Shown: positions 17,580-25,566 of the stretch, one piece after another
Position numbering within the stretch: position 1 is the stretch's first letter
How the letters are laid out: each line of letters opens with the position of its first letter
NCBI GenBank assembly: GCA_013359215.1
Contig: JABWCH010000117.1
Location: forward strand, 1-34,922
Direction: 5' to 3'
DNA: 34,922 nt
Source: Candidatus Brocadiia bacterium
Lineage (GTDB): Bacteria; Planctomycetota; Uabimicrobiia; Uabimicrobiales; JABWCH01
Program-made: the position numbers and the translations under genes
Notes under the pieces: generated by a model
Told to the model about the DNA's origin: nothing
The model's database searches: none
The model's input: the letters and a program-made list of their open reading frames with translations, nothing else

Positions 17580-17601
17580 GTAGAAAAGAAAAACTTGTTG
17601 A

Positions 17602-17620
17602 TTTTGACAATATCATGTTT
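17602..17620 (+). promoter_or_regulatory. Second exact copy of TTTTGACAATATCATGTTT motif
   Basis: These 19 bases are identical to 1586-1604. No good -10 box follows on the plus strand, so the copy is not obviously a promoter. It lies about 125 bases upstream of nifU. Operator or repeat remnant are both possible. Confidence 0.4.
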
Positions 17621-17651
17621 CGACCAATCATGGAAAAATCATGAAATAAGC

Positions 17652-17687
17652 GAGTGCAAGACCCCTGTAAGGAATCAAAAATAGTAC
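17652..17687 (-). repeat. Dispersed repeat R1, copy B
   Basis: Read on the minus strand it starts GTACTATTTTTGATTCCTTA and continues CAG; these 23 bases are identical to the start of the copy at 28491-28525. The following part (GGGTCTTGCACT) matches less well. It is intergenic, between nifU and hypD. Confidence 0.65.
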
Positions 17688-17941
17688 AGCTTGGCAAATC
17701 AGAAAATTTTGTTCTACTTTCTAAAATTTTTTTGCTGATAGGCTTCTAAAGTCGCCTATATTGTTTTGAAGAATTGAATGCTTTAGTTCATATCTAATAG
17801 TTTAGATTGCCGAAATATTACAGTATTTGCAAATATATTGTAATCTTTTGCCTTTTGCTCCAAAAAAATTTTCTTTTCCTCTTGTAATCTCTGCGTTTTT
17901 TTTGTATTTTTAAGGTAAACCATAGAATAAAGAAAGGGGAC

Positions 17942-18022
17942 TCATGGGGAAAAAGAGGAAGAGAGCAGAGAATAAAGGCTGGACAAAAATCCCCATGATC
18001 TGTTTTGCAAAACAGCCATGAG
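17942..18022 (+). promoter_or_regulatory. Possible alternative-hairpin leader of hypD
   Basis: TCATGGGGA (17942-17950) can pair with TCCCCATGA (17990-17998). Its CTCATGG end (17941-17947) can instead pair with CCATGAG (18016-18022). A perfect hairpin, CTGTTTTGCAAAACAG, lies between at 18000-18015. Such mutually exclusive pairings are typical of attenuators or riboswitch-like leaders, but no T-run terminator follows and no known class is recognised. It lies 40-120 bases before hypD. Confidence 0.3.
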
Positions 18023-18026
18023 CGAT

Positions 18027-18044
18027 AATATGACATTGTCAAAT
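18027..18044 (-). promoter_or_regulatory. Variant third copy of TTTGACAATRTCATRTT motif
   Basis: Read on the minus strand this is ATTTGACAATGTCATATT, a close match to the sites at 1586 and 17602. It contains the perfect palindrome TGACATTGTCA. It ends 17 bases before the hypD ATG, a position suited to repression. Confidence 0.35.
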
Positions 18045-18060
18045 TTTTTAGGAAACTACA

Positions 18061-19164
18061 ATGCAAGAATATGATGCTTTTTATGATTCCAAGCTGGCTA
18101 AGGAATTGGTTGCTTCTATCCATAGGCTGTTTTCTGAGAAAAAAAATTTTTTGCCTAAAAAAATTACCATGATGGAGGTATGCGGAACGCATACTATGGA
18201 AATAGGACGCTTGGGGATACGCCATCTTCTGCCTGCTGAAATTTCGCTCTTGTCAGGGCCAGGCTGCCCTGTTTGCGTTACCCCTTCTTCTTATATTGAA
18301 GAAGCTTTAGAGCTTGTAAAAAACTCCAAAAATTGTCTTGTTACCTTTGGGGATTTGATTCATGTCCCAGGGAAAAAGGTATCTCTTGCCTTTGCAAAAG
18401 CCCAAGGCTGCGATATTCGCGTTATTACATCCCCTTTGCAGATTTTAGAAATGGCAAAAGACGAGCCGTCAAAAGAGTTCATTTTCACCAGCATTGGCTT
18501 TGAAACAACTGTGCCAGTCACAGCAAAAACGGTTTTTATGGCTCATCAAAAAAAATTGAAAAATATAAGCTTTCTTGTGGCGCACCGTGTTGTTCCGCCT
18601 GTTCTTCAAGCCTTAATAGAAGATCCTGATCTTTCCATTTCTGGCTTTTTGCTTCCTGGTCACGTGAGTGCTGTTATTGGCGAAGATGGGTATCAGATTT
18701 TACATGAACATTGCGTTCCTGGAGTCATTACAGGCTTTGCGCCCGTGGATATTCTAGGGGGAATTTTATCTCTTTTGGAAATGCTTACAGAAAGACCCAA
18801 GGCTTGCGTAAAGAATATGTATACTCGTTTTGTCTCTCCTCATGGGAATACTAAGGCATTAGAGCTAATTCATAGCATCTACGAGCCTTGTGATGCTGTA
18901 TTGCGGGGAATTGGAATTGTCAAGCTTTGTGGGCTTAAGCTGAGAAAAAATTATGAAAGCTATGATGCTCAAAAAAAATACGGAATAGAAATACAAGGAG
19001 AGGAAATGCCCGTAGGCTGCTCTTGTGGGCAGGTACTAAAAGGCTTGATCAGACCCAACGAATGCCCTCTTTTCAAAAAAGCTTGCACTCCAGACCACCC
19101 CGTTGGCCCTTGTATGGTATCCACAGAAGGCTCTTGTGCAGCTTACTTTCGCTATGGCTATTAA
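18061..19164 (+). CDS. hypD: Hydrogenase maturation factor HypD
   Basis: The 367-residue cytoplasmic Fe-S protein works with HypC, HypE and HypF to build the Fe(CN)2CO group of [NiFe]-hydrogenases. The conserved residues are present: CGTHT with Cys41, GPGCPVC with Cys69 and Cys72 (the same numbering as the E. coli protein), TFGDLIHVPG, SIGFETT, LPGHVSAVIG and FAPVDILGG. The C-terminal cysteine-rich cluster site (VGCSCGQVLKG, ECPLF, GPCMVSTEGSC) is also present. AGGA lies seven bases before the ATG. Length is normal. No hypC, hypE, hypF, hypA/B or hydrogenase subunits are adjacent, which is unusual because hyp genes normally cluster. It is flanked by a structured leader and a dispersed repeat. 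The protein looks intact, so an active hydrogenase elsewhere in the genome is expected. Confidence 0.95.
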   Translation: MQEYDAFYDSKLAKELVASIHRLFSEKKNFLPKKITMMEVCGTHTMEIGRLGIRHLLPAEISLLSGPGCPVCVTPSSYIEEALELVKNSKNCLVTFGDLIHVPGKKVSLAFAKAQGCDIRVITSPLQILEMAKDEPSKEFIFTSIGFETTVPVTAKTVFMAHQKKLKNISFLVAHRVVPPVLQALIEDPDLSISGFLLPGHVSAVIGEDGYQILHEHCVPGVITGFAPVDILGGILSLLEMLTERPKACVKNMYTRFVSPHGNTKALELIHSIYEPCDAVLRGIGIVKLCGLKLRKNYESYDAQKKYGIEIQGEEMPVGCSCGQVLKGLIRPNECPLFKKACTPDHPVGPCMVSTEGSCAAYFRYGY

Positions 19165-19181
19165 ATTTACCCATGGGCTAG

Positions 19182-19241
19182 TATATAAAACCCTTTCAGG
19201 GTAAAGAGTTGCATCGAAAAGTTAACACGTATGACGCTCAC
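19182..19241 (-). repeat. Dispersed repeat R2, copy 2
   Basis: Inverse copy of the repeat at 13644-13703, with 32 identical bases, lying 18 bases after the hypD stop. The end next to hypD forms a small hairpin, ACCCT-GAA-AGGGT followed by TTT when read on the minus strand; on the plus strand it would be a short hairpin after hypD. Confidence 0.7.
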
Positions 19242-19288
19242 GTAGACTACTCCTGCTTAACTTGCTGTATAGGAAATTATAGTTTTGT

Positions 19289-19400
19289 CTTAATCTTAAT
19301 CGTTATCTTAATCTTTATCTTTATCAATGATCATAGAGGATAGGGATAAAGAGAATGATTAAGATGAAGATAACGATTAAGATTAAGATAAGGATTAAGA
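19289..19400. repeat. Palindrome of TTAATC/GATTAA words
   Basis: The left arm is made of CTTAATC, CGTTATC and TTTATC words; the right arm is its approximate complement (GATTAAG, GATAACG, GATAAAG). The first 21 bases pair exactly with a stretch of the right arm. It lies between the convergent hypD and protease genes. No coding content is seen. Confidence 0.6.
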
Positions 19401-19425
19401 TTACAGCTTACGCACGGGAAAGATT

Positions 19426-19440
19426 GCCTCCGAAGGAGGC
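19426..19440 (-). terminator. UUCG-loop hairpin after protease gene
   Basis: GCCTCC and GGAGGC are perfect complements. On the minus strand the loop reads C-TTCG-G, the very stable UUCG tetraloop. It lies 13 bases after the stop of the protease-TPR gene; the following AATCTTT is only modestly T-rich. Confidence 0.5.
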
Positions 19441-19452
19441 TAATTTACATCT

Positions 19453-22400
19453 TTACATTCCATCCACTTTTACCACTTTGATGTAGATGAAGGCTGCTTT
19501 TGGGCATTGGGCATGGGGAATCAGGAGAATTTTATCAAAGGAGGCTGTTTCTCCTGGTGCTATTTTCCTGGTAAAAGGGAGAGAGAGTGTTTTTAAAATA
19601 GCTCGATTGGCATCTTCCATCTGAACCTGAAAAATGAAGTTACCAACAGAAACCGAGTTTTTATTGGAAACCGTAAAAGTAACATACCAGTTTTTTCCAT
19701 CATGATAGAAACTTGGGATCTGGAGAAAAAGATTGTTGGCTAAGTTTAGGTTCTTTTCTGGATTAGAAACAACAGTTAACGATTGCAAACTTTGGATTGT
19801 GATCTTGATAAATTCTATATGAGAAAAGGCTTCATAAGAAACAAGATCCATATTGTCAAAATCAGCTTTGCTAGAGGCAGGGACAGACTTTTTCTCAGAC
19901 ACAGTCATGGTTTTGACTACTTTTTGAGAATCATCCATCAAAACAATCTGAAAAACAAAATTTCCTACAGGAAGATTGTTGTTGTTGCTTACAGTAAAGT
20001 CCACATACCATATATTGTTTTTGGGATAGAATTTTTTGATCTGAATAGACATATTTTTTAGCAATAAAGATTCCAGAGAAGGTAGCGATGGCAGTTTTTC
20101 TTCTGGTTTTTGTGTGGGCTTTCTATCCTGGATAGTAGGGCGGATAGGCTTCCAGCTATTGGCTTGCCTTATTTTTAGCGCAAGCAAAATAGAATCGTGG
20201 AGCTTTCCTTCTAAAGAAGCAAATTTTTCCGCAGAGATAGTAAAATCCAGGTCACAAACCAAAAGAAGTTGGGCTACGACTTCTACAGAAAAGAGCTTCA
20301 TCAAGCTCTCCAGGCTTTCTAAAGTTAGTGGAACAGGCTTGCTCTTAGCCAGATATTCTTCTAGTTTCTGGTTTTCTTTATAGATGCTATAAGCTAAATA
20401 GTAAAAGGCTTCAGCAATATCTTTTTTTTGCATTTCGTAAAAGCAGTTCCCAATCACCATCATTGCATCATGTTGCTCGATTTTCTCTTTTTCCAGGGCG
20501 AGTCTTGTGATGGATGTTTCCAGAGAAAAGGCATAGTCTTTGATTTTATAGGCCAGATCCGCTGTGTTTCTAAGCAAAGATAAGGATGGTAGCAGATGTG
20601 TCTTTTTATAAATAGCAAGGGCTCTTTTGTAATAGTCTAAAGCCTGTGTCTCCTCTTTTTTGTGGATATGGTAGAAATTTCCTACTTCAGCCAGAACTTC
20701 AGGGATTCCTTGAAATTGCTCCAAAAGCCTTGCATATTCAATTTCTGCGCCAGAGAAATTTTTTATATAAATGAAGTAGTCTAGCTTTCCATAGTGGGCT
20801 TTAAGATTGTTAGGATTGACGCGAAGGGCTTTTTCGTATTCCGCCTTACCTTCTTCGTATTTTTTTTGAGCATAATAGATGCTTCCCATCATCATATAAG
20901 GGTCTGGATGCATGTTGTTGTTTAATTCAATGGCTTTCTGGGCATCCAATGTCGCTTCATCAAAGCGGCCTGCCTGCAAATAAAAATAGGCTCTGTTATT
21001 ATAAGGCCATACAGATTGAGGATAATAAGAAACCAGGCGATCATAATAGCGGAAGGCTTCGATTTTATTATCGGACTGCCAATAGTAAGATCCCATTCCA
21101 TATAGAGCCGATTCAGACTTAGGATTAATTTCCAAAGCTTTTTGATACGATAAAATGGCTTCTTTAAGCAAAATTTTCTGTTCTGATTCTACCCTTTTGA
21201 AGCTTTCTTGTATCAGGGTTTCCCCTAGCATAGCCCAGGCAACGTCGTTTTTAGGGTCTTTCTCTGTTACGATAAGCAATTCGCGGGCTGCTCCGCGGTA
21301 GTTTGATTTTCCTTTATACAGGCTTGCCAGCTTCAGATGGTCTAAGGCATCGCGAGTTTTGGAAGAATAGTATATTTCTGGAAATTCTTCTAAAGCAATG
21401 CTTACAGGAAGCGTGATGTTATAGCCTAGCAAATCTCCTTTATGCACAGCAGTGTTGATCCCTATTACTCCCCCAAGATTGAGGCTAAAACAAGGCCCAC
21501 CAGAATTTCCATGGGTGATTTTGGCATCAATAAAAATGGTATCCAGCTTACCTTCAAGATTTTCAACAAGCCGAATGATCGTGCCTTCTGTAACCGTGAT
21601 GTTGCTGCGACCGAAAACGTCCGTTCTGGGAAATCCAAAGGTAATCACCCTATCGCTTTCCATAGAATGTTGAGGCGAAGCAAGCGGAAGATAGGTATAA
21701 TTCGAACCTTCGATTTTTAAAAGTGCCAGATCTTTTCTGACAGGAGTCTCTTGAAACCATGCTGCAACAATATAGGCTGGCAATTCTTTTTTCCCTACCT
21801 TAGAATCCCAGGATACAAAAAGCCTGGCCGCTTTTTTCATTTTATCCTGATGGCTATAGCATACATGGTGGTTTGTGATAATATAGCCATCTTCGCTGAT
21901 AAGGAAGCCTGTTCCTGTTCCTCTCATCCCATTTTCAAAGTCTGCTGTGATTAAAACAGTAGCTTCTTTTGCCTGGGCTATGATGCTGGCAGGATTCATA
22001 GGAATGTCAGAGCGTTTTTTCAAAAGCTTTTCAGAAGAAAAGCGCAGTGATTCGCGCATTCTATGGAAAATGCCTGCATATTTAGGCTTTTCTTTTGTGG
22101 GAGAAGTAAAGTGTACAAAGAATTCTGTCCTGTCTTTTGCCACCATCAAAAGATCCTCCAAGACAGGAGTTTTGTCCATAACCGCAGAATATTCTGAAAA
22201 TACGGCTTTTGTTCCCTCTAAATCCATCATTTTATGGTCTGAAAGTATCTTGAGCTGGTATTTTTGGTTATCCAGCAAGTATCCTGGCAAAAACCTCTGA
22301 AATACAGTTTCTATTGGTAAAAAGTCATAAACAGATCCGCCTTCCATGATAGCAACTGTTACGCTTATTCCTAGCTTTACGTCCACGATTTTTTTTGTTT

Positions 22401-23172
22401 TAGGCTCAGGAGTAAAGCACATACGAAAGCTGTTTTTTTCTTTCACTTCTGTCAAAATATTCCAGCCTTCAGGGTATTCTATAGAAAATAAGCCTGTGAT
22501 GTCCTGGTAAGTGGCGAATTGCTCTGCCACAGCTTCTTTAACAGGCAAAACTGTTTCCTGGGAAGGAGTGGCTTTGTTGATTTTTTCCAAAACTTCCTTG
22601 CTCATGCCCATTTGCTTTAGATTCAGTATTTCGCGCACGGAAAGTTTGGGAAATTCAGAATACTGCGATAGTCTTTTTAAAATTTCCTTTTCGTCTATTT
22701 TGCTTTGATACCATAGCTTCAGAAGATCAAATTTCAGCTTCGATGAATCGGCAAGAGCTTGTATGATTCTCTCTGATACGCCTTCTCTCTTGAGTTTTAA
22801 ACGATCTGAAACGCTGATGGAAAATATTTTTTCTGATTTTTGAATGCGCTCTAAAATTATCTTTTCATCTTGCTTTTCTTTGACCCATGCTATGATGTTC
22901 TCCAGGGTAACCTCATCCTTAAAAGGCCATGGGCCTAAAGAGCGAATGAAAGAATCGCTAAATCCCTTTTGCCTGAGGTCAAGCACATCCTTTTCTTTGA
23001 TAGAAAAAGATGTGGATGTTTTTTTTACCTCAGCCAAAATTTCTGATTCTGAAACGCCACTTTCTTTAAGCCATACAATCTCTTCTAGCTTAAGCTGTTG
23101 AGCAAAAACCGCAGAAAATAAATAAAAGCAAAGAAACAAAATCATTCTGTTTCGGTATGGAATATGCGACAT
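19453..23172 (-). CDS. Exported trypsin-like protease with TPR repeats
   Basis: The 1239-residue protein begins with a signal peptide (about 1-24, ending AVFAQ). Three short helical repeats follow (about 26-200), each with a pattern like LKxxGVSExxI. A domain at about 222-375 starts SIEYPEGWNI and resembles PsbP/DUF1795-type folds. A trypsin-like (Deg/HtrA-type) domain spans about 397-600, with the triad His in TNHHV (near 434), Asp in RKDLALL (near 480) and Ser in HGNSGGP (near 556). Several TPRs run from about 615 to 960 (e.g. ALEINPKSESALYGMG). Two homologous beta domains end the protein (about 1065-1150 and 1160-1239, WYVxFTVSNxN...VGNFxFQ). No PDZ domain is seen. AAGGA lies shortly before the chosen ATG. 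It probably acts in the periplasm or outside the cell, on unknown substrates. Confidence 0.85.
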   Translation of the reverse strand: MSHIPYRNRMILFLCFYLFSAVFAQQLKLEEIVWLKESGVSESEILAEVKKTSTSFSIKEKDVLDLRQKGFSDSFIRSLGPWPFKDEVTLENIIAWVKEKQDEKIILERIQKSEKIFSISVSDRLKLKREGVSERIIQALADSSKLKFDLLKLWYQSKIDEKEILKRLSQYSEFPKLSVREILNLKQMGMSKEVLEKINKATPSQETVLPVKEAVAEQFATYQDITGLFSIEYPEGWNILTEVKEKNSFRMCFTPEPKTKKIVDVKLGISVTVAIMEGGSVYDFLPIETVFQRFLPGYLLDNQKYQLKILSDHKMMDLEGTKAVFSEYSAVMDKTPVLEDLLMVAKDRTEFFVHFTSPTKEKPKYAGIFHRMRESLRFSSEKLLKKRSDIPMNPASIIAQAKEATVLITADFENGMRGTGTGFLISEDGYIITNHHVCYSHQDKMKKAARLFVSWDSKVGKKELPAYIVAAWFQETPVRKDLALLKIEGSNYTYLPLASPQHSMESDRVITFGFPRTDVFGRSNITVTEGTIIRLVENLEGKLDTIFIDAKITHGNSGGPCFSLNLGGVIGINTAVHKGDLLGYNITLPVSIALEEFPEIYYSSKTRDALDHLKLASLYKGKSNYRGAARELLIVTEKDPKNDVAWAMLGETLIQESFKRVESEQKILLKEAILSYQKALEINPKSESALYGMGSYYWQSDNKIEAFRYYDRLVSYYPQSVWPYNNRAYFYLQAGRFDEATLDAQKAIELNNNMHPDPYMMMGSIYYAQKKYEEGKAEYEKALRVNPNNLKAHYGKLDYFIYIKNFSGAEIEYARLLEQFQGIPEVLAEVGNFYHIHKKEETQALDYYKRALAIYKKTHLLPSLSLLRNTADLAYKIKDYAFSLETSITRLALEKEKIEQHDAMMVIGNCFYEMQKKDIAEAFYYLAYSIYKENQKLEEYLAKSKPVPLTLESLESLMKLFSVEVVAQLLLVCDLDFTISAEKFASLEGKLHDSILLALKIRQANSWKPIRPTIQDRKPTQKPEEKLPSLPSLESLLLKNMSIQIKKFYPKNNIWYVDFTVSNNNNLPVGNFVFQIVLMDDSQKVVKTMTVSEKKSVPASSKADFDNMDLVSYEAFSHIEFIKITIQSLQSLTVVSNPEKNLNLANNLFLQIPSFYHDGKNWYVTFTVSNKNSVSVGNFIFQVQMEDANRAILKTLSLPFTRKIAPGETASFDKILLIPHAQCPKAAFIYIKVVKVDGM

Positions 23173-23227
23173 AAGATTTCCTTTTTTATGAAAAAATTAT
23201 TATTCATTTGATCTTTGGCCTGAAAGG

Positions 23228-23256
23228 CATATATATACCAGCCATAACGCTGTCAA
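23228..23256 (-). promoter_or_regulatory. Candidate promoter of protease-TPR gene
   Basis: On the minus strand a perfect TTGACA (23251-23256) and TATATG (23228-23233) are separated by 17 bases. The predicted start is about 48 bases before the ATG at 23172. Confidence 0.5.
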
Positions 23257-23352
23257 ATTAACAATATCAAGCAGGTTCTATATGTACGAAAAGGAGGCAC
23301 GGTTTGTAGGAAAATTTTTTACAAAAAATGGAATTTTAGGATTAGAAAGCCT

Positions 23353-24924
23353 TTATGTTTTTTTTCCCCTAAATGCCTTAAGGCGTATTTTAAAGCGATC
23401 CATCTCTTTTATCTTCAGGAAAAAAGAGCTAAGAGCAAACACAATAATTCCTATGGCTATAGGAACAAGAACCGACAAAAGCCTTTGTTTTATATTTTCT
23501 TGCGAAGAAAAATAAGAAGAAGCAGCCACTACGGAAAGGCTCATGAAAAGTGTACTAGCAAAGCATTTCCAGAGAAAGCTTCTCATTCCATGCCAGAAAA
23601 GACTGACTTTCTTTTTGAGTAAAAACAGAAGAATAAAACAATGGGTTACAGATCCCAAGGCGGTTGTCAGCGCAAGACCCAATTCCTGGAGAAAGGGAAC
23701 AATCATAATGTTTAGCGCAATATTTCCCATCATAAGCCAGCATGCTACCCAGGTCGGAGTTTTTGTGTCGCCTAAAGAATAAAAAGCGCGAGAGATGATT
23801 CCTAAAAGCACATAAAAGCAAAGTCCACTGCTATAGGCAGCTAAAACATGGGATGTTCTTATGGCATCTTCTGGAGTAAAAGAATTATGCTGATAGATTA
23901 AAAAGATAATGGGCTTTGAAAGAAGCACAAGACCTAAAGATGCGGGCAAAGCAAGAAAAAAGCATAGCCGCAATGCTTCTGGCACAGCCTCTCCAAACCG
24001 ATCTTTTTCGCCTCTTACAGCATACAAGGTAAAAAGAGGAAAAATGGCTGTGGAAAGGGATGTCCCGATAATGGAAAGGGGAAATTGCATCAGTCGATTT
24101 CCCATATATAAAACGCTTAACGCACCTTCTCCTGGAATCATGAACCATGCAATCACAGAATCCATAAGCGTATTGATTTGAACAATCGCTGCACTAAAAA
24201 GCACAGGAACAAGGTTCAGGAAAACTTTTTTTATATAAGGGTCGCTGTAGGAAAAACAAAGGCCAGGGAGCAAAGGCATCCCCCGCTTTTTCAAAAAAGG
24301 CCATTGCAAAAAAATCTGGCAAATGCCTCCGATTAAAACCGAAATTGCCATAGCATAAGCCCAGGTTTCTTGATTTTGCCCGCACAAAGGGATAAAGAAA
24401 AAGATCCCTGCCAGCCAAAAGATATTCAAAAGCGCGGGAGCAAACGCAGGACTCCAGAAATGTTGCATGGCATTGAGCATAGCACCTAAAAATGCTGTCC
24501 AGCAAACCAATAGAAGAAAAGGCATCATAGTAGCAGAAAGATTCAATGCCAATTTGTTCTTGCCTTGTATATCGAAAAAAGCAAAAGGCAAAAAGCAAGC
24601 CCCTATCCCTAATAAAACCAAAATTATCAATATAATGAAAAGGTAAGTGCCTGTTTGTTTGGCAAGGCTGCTGGCATTGCCTTTTCCTTCTTTTTCTAAA
24701 ACTTCTGTAAATACAGGAAGAAAGGCCGCAGAAAAAGCACCTTCCCCCAAAAACCGCCGAAATAAATTAGGAATAGTAAAAGCAAGAACAAAAGCATCCA
24801 GCACCATTCCTGCTCCAAAAAGAGATGCCATTGCCATATCTCTGACCATTCCCAGAATACGAGATGCTAATGTACTCAATCCAACAACACTAGCTGATTT
24901 TAAATAGTTTTGTTTTTCTGTCAT
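23353..24924 (-). CDS. murJ: Lipid II flippase MurJ (MviN)
   Basis: The 523-residue integral membrane protein flips lipid II across the cytoplasmic membrane for peptidoglycan synthesis. The N-terminus has family signatures: SRILGMVRDMAMASLFGAG, DAFVLAFTIPNLFRRFLGEG and FSAAFLPVF. About 14 hydrophobic helices cover the whole length, as expected. Conserved stretches such as ALSVLYMGNRLMQFPLSIIG and ISRAFYSLGDTKTP are also present. No good ribosome site precedes the ATG. The strong hairpin terminator of the kor operon ends only about 35 bases upstream, so murJ must use a very short promoter region or read-through. The finding implies a peptidoglycan-containing cell. Confidence 0.93.
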   Translation of the reverse strand: MTEKQNYLKSASVVGLSTLASRILGMVRDMAMASLFGAGMVLDAFVLAFTIPNLFRRFLGEGAFSAAFLPVFTEVLEKEGKGNASSLAKQTGTYLFIILIILVLLGIGACFLPFAFFDIQGKNKLALNLSATMMPFLLLVCWTAFLGAMLNAMQHFWSPAFAPALLNIFWLAGIFFFIPLCGQNQETWAYAMAISVLIGGICQIFLQWPFLKKRGMPLLPGLCFSYSDPYIKKVFLNLVPVLFSAAIVQINTLMDSVIAWFMIPGEGALSVLYMGNRLMQFPLSIIGTSLSTAIFPLFTLYAVRGEKDRFGEAVPEALRLCFFLALPASLGLVLLSKPIIFLIYQHNSFTPEDAIRTSHVLAAYSSGLCFYVLLGIISRAFYSLGDTKTPTWVACWLMMGNIALNIMIVPFLQELGLALTTALGSVTHCFILLFLLKKKVSLFWHGMRSFLWKCFASTLFMSLSVVAASSYFSSQENIKQRLLSVLVPIAIGIIVFALSSFFLKIKEMDRFKIRLKAFRGKKT

Positions 24925-24957
24925 ATCGTTTTTCTATTTTTTTATGTAAAGAAGAAA

Positions 24958-25007
24958 AAAAAAATTCTAATCCTTCTTTTCACAAAAAGAAAGATTAGAA
25001 TTTTTTT
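24958..25007 (-). terminator. Intrinsic terminator of kor operon
   Basis: A 12-base perfect stem (AAAATTCTAATC with GATTAGAATTTT) extends by another seven pairs after a one-base mismatch and closes on a short CACA loop. On the minus strand it is followed by a long T-run. It lies 22 bases after the korC stop and just before murJ. The A-run on the other side would make it work in both directions. Confidence 0.85.
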
Positions 25008-25029
25008 GCTATTCAAAGCAGCAGATAGA

Positions 25030-25566
25030 TTAGTTTGGGGAAGAATAGCTTAGTCCGCGTTTAAAGGCTTCGATATTCAGTTCGCACAAAGCTGCGGGAA
25101 CAGATGATACTATAGCCTCTTGCATGGCATTAGGAGAAACAACTCCTGCTACCTTCACCAAATAGCCTAGCATGACAATATTGGCAATGATTTCTTTTCC
25201 TAATTCCCCTGCAATGCTTTTGGAGGGTATAGAAAAAAATTGCTGCGATGAGTCATTTTTTGCAGGCTTAACTAAAACAGAATCATATATCAAAATACCG
25301 CCTGGCTTTAAGCCAGAATAAAAAGTATTGTAGGCTGCCTGGGACATAGTGATCAAAACATCGGGTGCAATCAAAACAGGATAGCTTATTTTTTCTGTAG
25401 AAATGATTACCTGAGCACTGCAAGACCCGCCTCTGGCTTCTGGGCCATAAGACTGAGTGAACGTTGCATTCTTGGAATCATAAATGGTAGCAGCTTTGCC
25501 TGTAATGTATCCCATAAGGATAATTCCCTGACCGCCAAATCCTGAAATTCTAATCTCCTGTCTCAC
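25030..25566 (-). CDS. korC: 2-oxoacid:ferredoxin oxidoreductase gamma subunit
   Basis: The 178-residue subunit is the gamma (KorC/VorC-like) chain of a 2-oxoacid:ferredoxin oxidoreductase. It has ISGFGGQGIILMGYI near the N-terminus, the typical TQSYGPEARGGSC, and PDVLITMSQAAY. The start is GTG with AAGGAG seven bases upstream, and it overlaps the end of korB by 17 bases, which suggests coupled translation. It is the last gene of korDABC and is followed by a strong terminator. The substrate is most likely 2-oxoglutarate, but branched-chain 2-oxoacids cannot be excluded. Confidence 0.9.
   Translation of the reverse strand: MRQEIRISGFGGQGIILMGYITGKAATIYDSKNATFTQSYGPEARGGSCSAQVIISTEKISYPVLIAPDVLITMSQAAYNTFYSGLKPGGILIYDSVLVKPAKNDSSQQFFSIPSKSIAGELGKEIIANIVMLGYLVKVAGVVSPNAMQEAIVSSVPAALCELNIEAFKRGLSYSSPN

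Noticed and set aside
17818..18225. Minus-strand open frame of 135 codons overlapping the start of hypD
   Set aside because: It runs antisense into a secure gene, is rich in Phe/Lys/Ser without a pattern, and has no ribosome site.
19289..19400. CRISPR array, considered because of the repeated TTAATC words
   Set aside because: Repeat units are six to seven bases, there are no spacers of regular length, and the pattern is a palindrome. No cas genes are present.
23282..23515. Plus-strand open frame of 77 codons between the protease gene and murJ
   Set aside because: It overlaps the 3' end of murJ in antisense and has no ribosome site.
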